NCBI GenBank assembly: GCA_024636445.1
Contig: JAGXHE010000047.1
Span: 1 to 37,169 of the forward strand
Direction of reading: 5' to 3'
From: Sulfitobacter sp.
GTDB taxonomy: Bacteria; Pseudomonadota; Alphaproteobacteria; Rhodobacterales; Rhodobacteraceae
DNA: 37,169 bases
The translations under genes and the position numbers were made by a program. The stretch's first letter is position 1, and each line of letters opens with the position of its first letter. The notes under the pieces are model-generated. The model was not told where the DNA came from and ran no database searches. It saw nothing but the letters and a program-made list of their open reading frames with translations. Below are positions 33,781-37,169 of this stretch, one piece after another.

Positions 33781-34686
33781 TTGAAGAAATCCGTTCCAGA
33801 CAGCATCGTCGTCGCAGGGCACCCTGATCATGAGCTGCTAAGCGCGCTTGCCCACGACATCACCCAGCGTGCGGGAGGCGATACGGCGCTTGGGGCCAAG
33901 TTCTCTGCAATGCTGCGGCAATGCGTTGACGACGTGATCATGACGCCAAAGACCGGGCGGCGGTCTTATGACGAGCTGGAAAAGACCGAAAAGACCTATA
34001 TCGGCACGCGCGTCGAGATCGAGCTGCGCGCGATGCTGAACCTGCCGAAGGGCAAGCTGGACACGCTTATCCTCGGTCGCGATGTCGACATCAAGAACAC
34101 GATGGGCAGCAACTGGATGATCCCGACCGAGGCGGTGGGTCATCCCTGCATTCTCGTGGCCGCCGACGAGGTGCGCGCGCTGTGCTATCTGGGGCTGTTC
34201 ATCGCGCGGCCCGACTATCTGACCCAAGGGCAGAACAAGGACGCCAAGAAAAGCGTGTCGGCCACGGGGTTTGCCAACATTCTTTGGCTGCTTCTCGATC
34301 ACCCCTATCCGCCGAATTTCTGGCGCACAGTGCCGCCCGATGTGGTCACGCGGATATTCGAGGGGCGCACCGGCAATCAGCGGATGGCCAATCTGTTTCG
34401 CGAGGTGCAGCGCACGCCGATCACCCGCGATGTGGTCGAAGCTGTGGCACAGCAACAAGATTTCATGCGGCGCATCCGGTCGGACAATGGCAGGGGCACG
34501 CGCGATCATCTGGCGCGCGAGGGGATCTTGCTGTTGTCGGGGCATTACGATGCGCCGCTGATCGCGGGCTTGGGTCTGCCGCCCTGTACGGGCAGCGAGT
34601 TCGTATCGTATCGCGCGCGGTCGCAGGACGAAGTGGATATGGCGGCGGAGCATGGCATCGCATTGGACTGGCACGCGCCCGGCTGA
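33781..34686 (+). CDS. NaeI-like type II restriction endonuclease
   Basis: A 301-residue protein resembling NaeI, the type IIE enzyme that binds two GCCGGC copies and cuts one. The N-terminal nuclease half matches NaeI in DELEKTEKTYIGTRVEIEL; the catalytic set falls at Glu79, Asp94, Asp103 and Lys105 (VDIK), with the same spacing as NaeI E70/D86/D95/K97 apart from one residue. The C-terminal half matches the NaeI second DNA-binding domain (NQRMANLFREVQRTPITRDV, VAQQQDFMRRIR, REGILLLSGH). The start is TTG at 33781, with GAGGCGG upstream; no ATG fits. It follows the methyltransferase by 58 bases on the same strand, the normal layout of a restriction pair. All catalytic residues are present, so it appears active. 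Confidence 0.88.
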   Translation: MKKSVPDSIVVAGHPDHELLSALAHDITQRAGGDTALGAKFSAMLRQCVDDVIMTPKTGRRSYDELEKTEKTYIGTRVEIELRAMLNLPKGKLDTLILGRDVDIKNTMGSNWMIPTEAVGHPCILVAADEVRALCYLGLFIARPDYLTQGQNKDAKKSVSATGFANILWLLLDHPYPPNFWRTVPPDVVTRIFEGRTGNQRMANLFREVQRTPITRDVVEAVAQQQDFMRRIRSDNGRGTRDHLAREGILLLSGHYDAPLIAGLGLPPCTGSEFVSYRARSQDEVDMAAEHGIALDWHAPG

Positions 34687-34706
34687 CTTGCGCGAAACTG
34701 CCACCT

Positions 34707-34722
34707 TGATAGACGTCTGTCA
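34707..34722. promoter_or_regulatory. LacI-type operator 1 (distal)
   Basis: TGATAGACGTCTGTCA, an imperfect palindrome centred on ACGT, the usual form of LacI-family operators with a central CG. It lies 56 bases before the regulator start and shares the core GACGTC with operator 2; centre-to-centre distance is 21 bp (two helical turns). Confidence 0.7.
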
Positions 34723-34727
34723 AAAAA

Positions 34728-34743
34728 TGATTGACGTCTATCA
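34728..34743. promoter_or_regulatory. LacI-type operator 2 (proximal)
   Basis: TGATTGACGTCTATCA, palindromic around the same GACGTC core. It overlaps a promoter candidate (TTGACG 34731-34736, 17 bases, TTTACA 34754-34759), so repressor bound here would block RNA polymerase and autoregulate the regulator-xylA transcript. Confidence 0.7.
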
Positions 34744-34777
34744 TTGCGGCTGATTTACACACCGCAGGGAGATTTCA

Positions 34778-35842
34778 ATGCACGACCGACCGCCAACATT
34801 GGCAGACGTGGCGCAACGCGCCGGTGTCAGCTATGCGACCGCAGACCGTGTCGTGAACGGGCGCGGCGGCGTGTCGGACAAGACCGTGCGCAGCGTACAC
34901 GCAGCGGTCAGCGCGCTTGGATATGTGCGCAACGTCGCGGCGGCGAACCTGTCTCAGCAACGCGTCTACCGGTTTGTGGCTGTCCTGCCTGACGGATCAA
35001 ACGCGTTCTTTGCCCGGATGCGCGCACTGTTCGAGGCTGCAGCCACGCGGATGATAGCGGACCGCGTCAATCTGTCGGTCGAAACCGTCGCGGCCTTTGA
35101 CCCTGCAGCACTCCGCGAGCGGCTGGAAACATTGGCAAAACAAGGCGTGGACGGCATCGCCGTTGTGGGCAGTGACGATGCATCTACCATCAACACCATC
35201 GCCGCCCTGCGTGACAGCGGCATTGCCGTTATGACGCTGGTGTCGGAAGTGCCCGGATCGGACCGCGCCGCCTATGTCGGCATCGACAACACAGTTGCGG
35301 GCGGTACCGTCGGTCGGTTGCTGGTATTGGCGCATGGCGGCCGAAGCGGGCGCATCTTGCCGGTGGTCGGCGCATTGACCGCGCGCGACCATGCGGACCG
35401 TCTGCAAGGGTTGCGCGAGGTGGTCGCCCCCGAGATCACCATCGCCCCCGTGATCGAAGGACGCGACCGTCAGGATCTGGTCGAAGCTGGGGTGACCCAA
35501 GCCCTGCGTGCTGATCCGTCCATCACCGCGATCTACAGCGCGGGTGCAGGCAATGTCGGGCTGATCCGCGTGCTGCAAGCACTGCCTGCAACCACCAGAC
35601 GCCCTATCGTCGTGCTGCACGAACTGGTCGCACATTCGCGCCGCGCGCTTGAGGCCGGGCTGATCGACATCATCATCGACCAGCGCCCCGAAGAAGAGGT
35701 GGCGCGGGTGATCGACGGGCTGCGTCTGCTGGCAGACCGACGTGCGCCGATCCTGACCGACCCGATTGTCCCGACGATCTACGTGCGCGAAAACCTTCCC
35801 CCGGAACCCCAAATCACAATCACAGGAAACCCGCAAAGATGA
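34778..35842 (+). CDS. LacI-family transcriptional regulator, probable xylose regulator
   Basis: A 354-residue LacI/GalR-type regulator. N-terminal helix-turn-helix and hinge region [20 protein letters not shown] (7-26) and [13 protein letters not shown]; then a periplasmic-binding-protein-like sugar domain (about 65-330) with [30 protein letters not shown] and [22 protein letters not shown] ribosome site precedes the ATG. Its stop overlaps the xylA start by four bases (ATGA), a direct sign of one operon. Two LacI-type operators lie 35-71 bases upstream, so it probably represses itself and xylA until xylose or a derivative binds. Ligand identity is inferred from the neighbour only. Confidence 0.88.
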   Translation: MHDRPPTLADVAQRAGVSYATADRVVNGRGGVSDKTVRSVHAAVSALGYVRNVAAANLSQQRVYRFVAVLPDGSNAFFARMRALFEAAATRMIADRVNLSVETVAAFDPAALRERLETLAKQGVDGIAVVGSDDASTINTIAALRDSGIAVMTLVSEVPGSDRAAYVGIDNTVAGGTVGRLLVLAHGGRSGRILPVVGALTARDHADRLQGLREVVAPEITIAPVIEGRDRQDLVEAGVTQALRADPSITAIYSAGAGNVGLIRVLQALPATTRRPIVVLHELVAHSRRALEAGLIDIIIDQRPEEEVARVIDGLRLLADRRAPILTDPIVPTIYVRENLPPEPQITITGNPQR

Positions 35843-37134
35843 GCAACTTTTTTGATGGCACAGCACCCCTGACCTATGACCCCGATGCGACGGGTCTGGC
35901 GTTCCGGCATTACAACCCCGACGAACTTGTCCAAGGCAAGCGGATGGAGGACCACCTGCGGTTTGCCGTCGCCTATTGGCACAGCTTTGCCTGGCCGGGC
36001 GGTGATCCCTTTGGCGGCCAGACGTTCGACCGGCCCTGGTGGGGCGAAACGATGGAAGGCGCGCGGCTGAAGGCCGAGATCGCCTTCGAGATGTTCGACA
36101 TTCTGGGCGTGCCCTATTTCTGCTGGCATGATGCCGATATCCGTCCCGAGGGAGCGAGCTTCGACGAGAGCAAGCGCAATTTTTACGAGATCATCGCACT
36201 GTTCGAGGAGAAGATGGAAACCTCGAAGACCCGGCTGCTGTGGGGCACCGCGAACCTGTTTTCGCACCGCCGGTTCATGTCGGGAGCGTCCACCAACCCC
36301 GACCCGGACGTGTTCGCGTGGTCCGCGGCGACAGTGAAGAACTGTCTGGACGCCACCCACCGCCTGAACGGTGAGAACTATGTGCTTTGGGGCGGGCGCG
36401 AAGGCTACGAGACGCTGCTGAACACCGATCTGGGGCAGGAAATGGACCATATGGGCCGGTTTCTGTCGATGGTCGTCGATTACAAACACAAAATCGGGTT
36501 CAAGGGGCAGATCCTGATCGAACCCAAGCCGCAGGAGCCGACGAAGCATCAGTACGACTATGACGTCGCCACCGTTTACGGGTTTCTGCAGCGTTTCGGG
36601 CTGGAGAAAGAGGTGAAAGTGAACATCGAACAGGGCCATGCGATATTGGCGGGGCATTCGTTCGAACATGAACTGGCGATGGCCCGCGAGCTGGGCATTC
36701 TGGGCTCGATCGACATGAACCGCAACGATTACCAGTCCGGCTGGGACACCGACCAGTTCCCGAACAACGTGCCTGAGATTGCGCTGGCCTACTACGAGAT
36801 CCTCAAGGCGGGCGGGCTGAAACAGGGCGGCACCAACTTTGACGCCAAGCTGCGGCGTCAGTCGCTGGACCCGTCGGATCTGATCGCCGCCCACGCAGGC
36901 GCGATGGACGTCTGCGCGCGCGGATTAAAGGCAGCGGCAAGGATGCTGGAAGACGACACGCTGGAGGCTGCGCGCCGCGCGCGTTATGCCGGTTGGGAGA
37001 CGCAGGAGGCGCAAGCCATGCTGACCAGTGATCTGGCGACCATCGCGGGACGGGTCGCAGGCGGTGGGATCAACCCCGAGCCACGCTCGGGTCAGCAGGA
37101 AAAGCTGGAGAATATCGTCAACCGGTACGTTTGA
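35839..37134 (+). CDS. xylA: xylose isomerase
   Basis: Cytosolic metal-dependent isomerase converting D-xylose to D-xylulose (also D-glucose to D-fructose). 431 residues, the class II size. TIM-barrel motifs with active-site residues: the xylose isomerase signature [13 protein letters not shown] (His97, Asp100 region), [27 protein letters not shown], the metal-binding [35 protein letters not shown] and [19 protein letters not shown]. Coupled to the LacI-type regulator by an ATGA overlap. A hairpin follows within 12 bases of its stop, so xylulokinase and other xylose genes, if present, would be outside this transcript or elsewhere. Confidence 0.97.
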   Translation: MSNFFDGTAPLTYDPDATGLAFRHYNPDELVQGKRMEDHLRFAVAYWHSFAWPGGDPFGGQTFDRPWWGETMEGARLKAEIAFEMFDILGVPYFCWHDADIRPEGASFDESKRNFYEIIALFEEKMETSKTRLLWGTANLFSHRRFMSGASTNPDPDVFAWSAATVKNCLDATHRLNGENYVLWGGREGYETLLNTDLGQEMDHMGRFLSMVVDYKHKIGFKGQILIEPKPQEPTKHQYDYDVATVYGFLQRFGLEKEVKVNIEQGHAILAGHSFEHELAMARELGILGSIDMNRNDYQSGWDTDQFPNNVPEIALAYYEILKAGGLKQGGTNFDAKLRRQSLDPSDLIAAHAGAMDVCARGLKAAARMLEDDTLEAARRARYAGWETQEAQAMLTSDLATIAGRVAGGGINPEPRSGQQEKLENIVNRYV

Positions 37135-37145
37135 GACCTGAAAAA

Positions 37146-37169
37146 GGCCGACGCAGCGAAGCGTCGGCC
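37146..37169 (+). terminator. terminator hairpin after xylA, cut at window end
   Basis: GGCCGACGC and GCGTCGGCC form a perfect 9-bp stem with the loop AGCGAA, reaching the last base of the window. The T-tract, if present, lies outside. A run of five A precedes the stem, so it could also act on the opposite strand. Confidence 0.7.

Noticed and set aside
32479-34686. Genomic island integrated at tRNA-Gly
   Set aside because: No integrase gene and no second copy of the tRNA 3' end within the window, so only the restriction pair's location is suggestive.

Overview
The window is high-GC (about 60-67% in most coding stretches) and looks like a chromosome segment of a Rhodobacteraceae (Roseobacter-type) alphaproteobacterium. 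Evidence for this: a dcw cell-wall/division cluster with DUF2484 genes between murC and murB, an UpsM-type terminator-ended leader before mraZ, a DUF1127 gene followed by a CCUCCUCCC stem-loop RNA array (the CcaF1-CcsR arrangement of Rhodobacter sphaeroides), an alphaproteobacterial GTTC-N7-GTTC LexA box, and GANTC (CcrM-type) sites. I do not assign a genus.

Layout. 1-17.3 kb: the dcw cluster on the minus strand, read right to left: mraZ, rsmH, ftsL, ftsI, murE, murF, mraY, [glsA, plus strand], murD, [baiN-type flavoprotein, plus strand], [redoxin, minus strand], ftsW, murG, murC, two DUF2484 genes, a small membrane protein, and murB (cut by the window start). Many neighbours overlap by ATGA, implying translational coupling. 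17.4-18.2 kb: a gene-free, partly AT-rich control region with an UpsM-like RNA, three perfect DnaA boxes, paired TGGGN boxes of the MraZ type and a tight GANTC cluster. It is either an elaborate dcw promoter/leader or a candidate replication origin. 18.2-22.9 kb: a lower-GC plus-strand cassette of a fucosyltransferase-like/TPR protein, a second glycosyltransferase-like protein and a UDP-sugar epimerase. 23.2-25.2 kb: mrp (minus), then the DUF1127 gene and its ten-stem-loop RNA array (plus). 25.4-28.7 kb (minus): uvrD/pcrA with a LexA box and a low-GC in-frame insertion, followed by a cobalamin riboswitch whose only downstream gene is a small protein of unknown function. 28.9-37.2 kb (plus): pyruvate carboxylase, tRNA-Gly(GCC), a NaeI-like type II restriction-modification pair, and a LacI-type regulator overlapping xylA, with two operators 21 bp apart upstream.

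How it works together. The left half makes peptidoglycan precursors (MurB-F, MraY, MurG) and polymerises them at the septum (FtsW, FtsI, FtsL). Its expression is probably set by MraZ and by the UpsM-type leader. The centre holds surface-sugar genes and stress-type small RNA. The right half holds DNA repair (SOS-controlled UvrD), anaplerosis (Pyc), DNA defence (NaeI-like) and xylose use. The points most worth checking are the 17.4-18.0 kb control region, the CcsR-type array, the orphan B12-riboswitch gene and the UvrD insertion.
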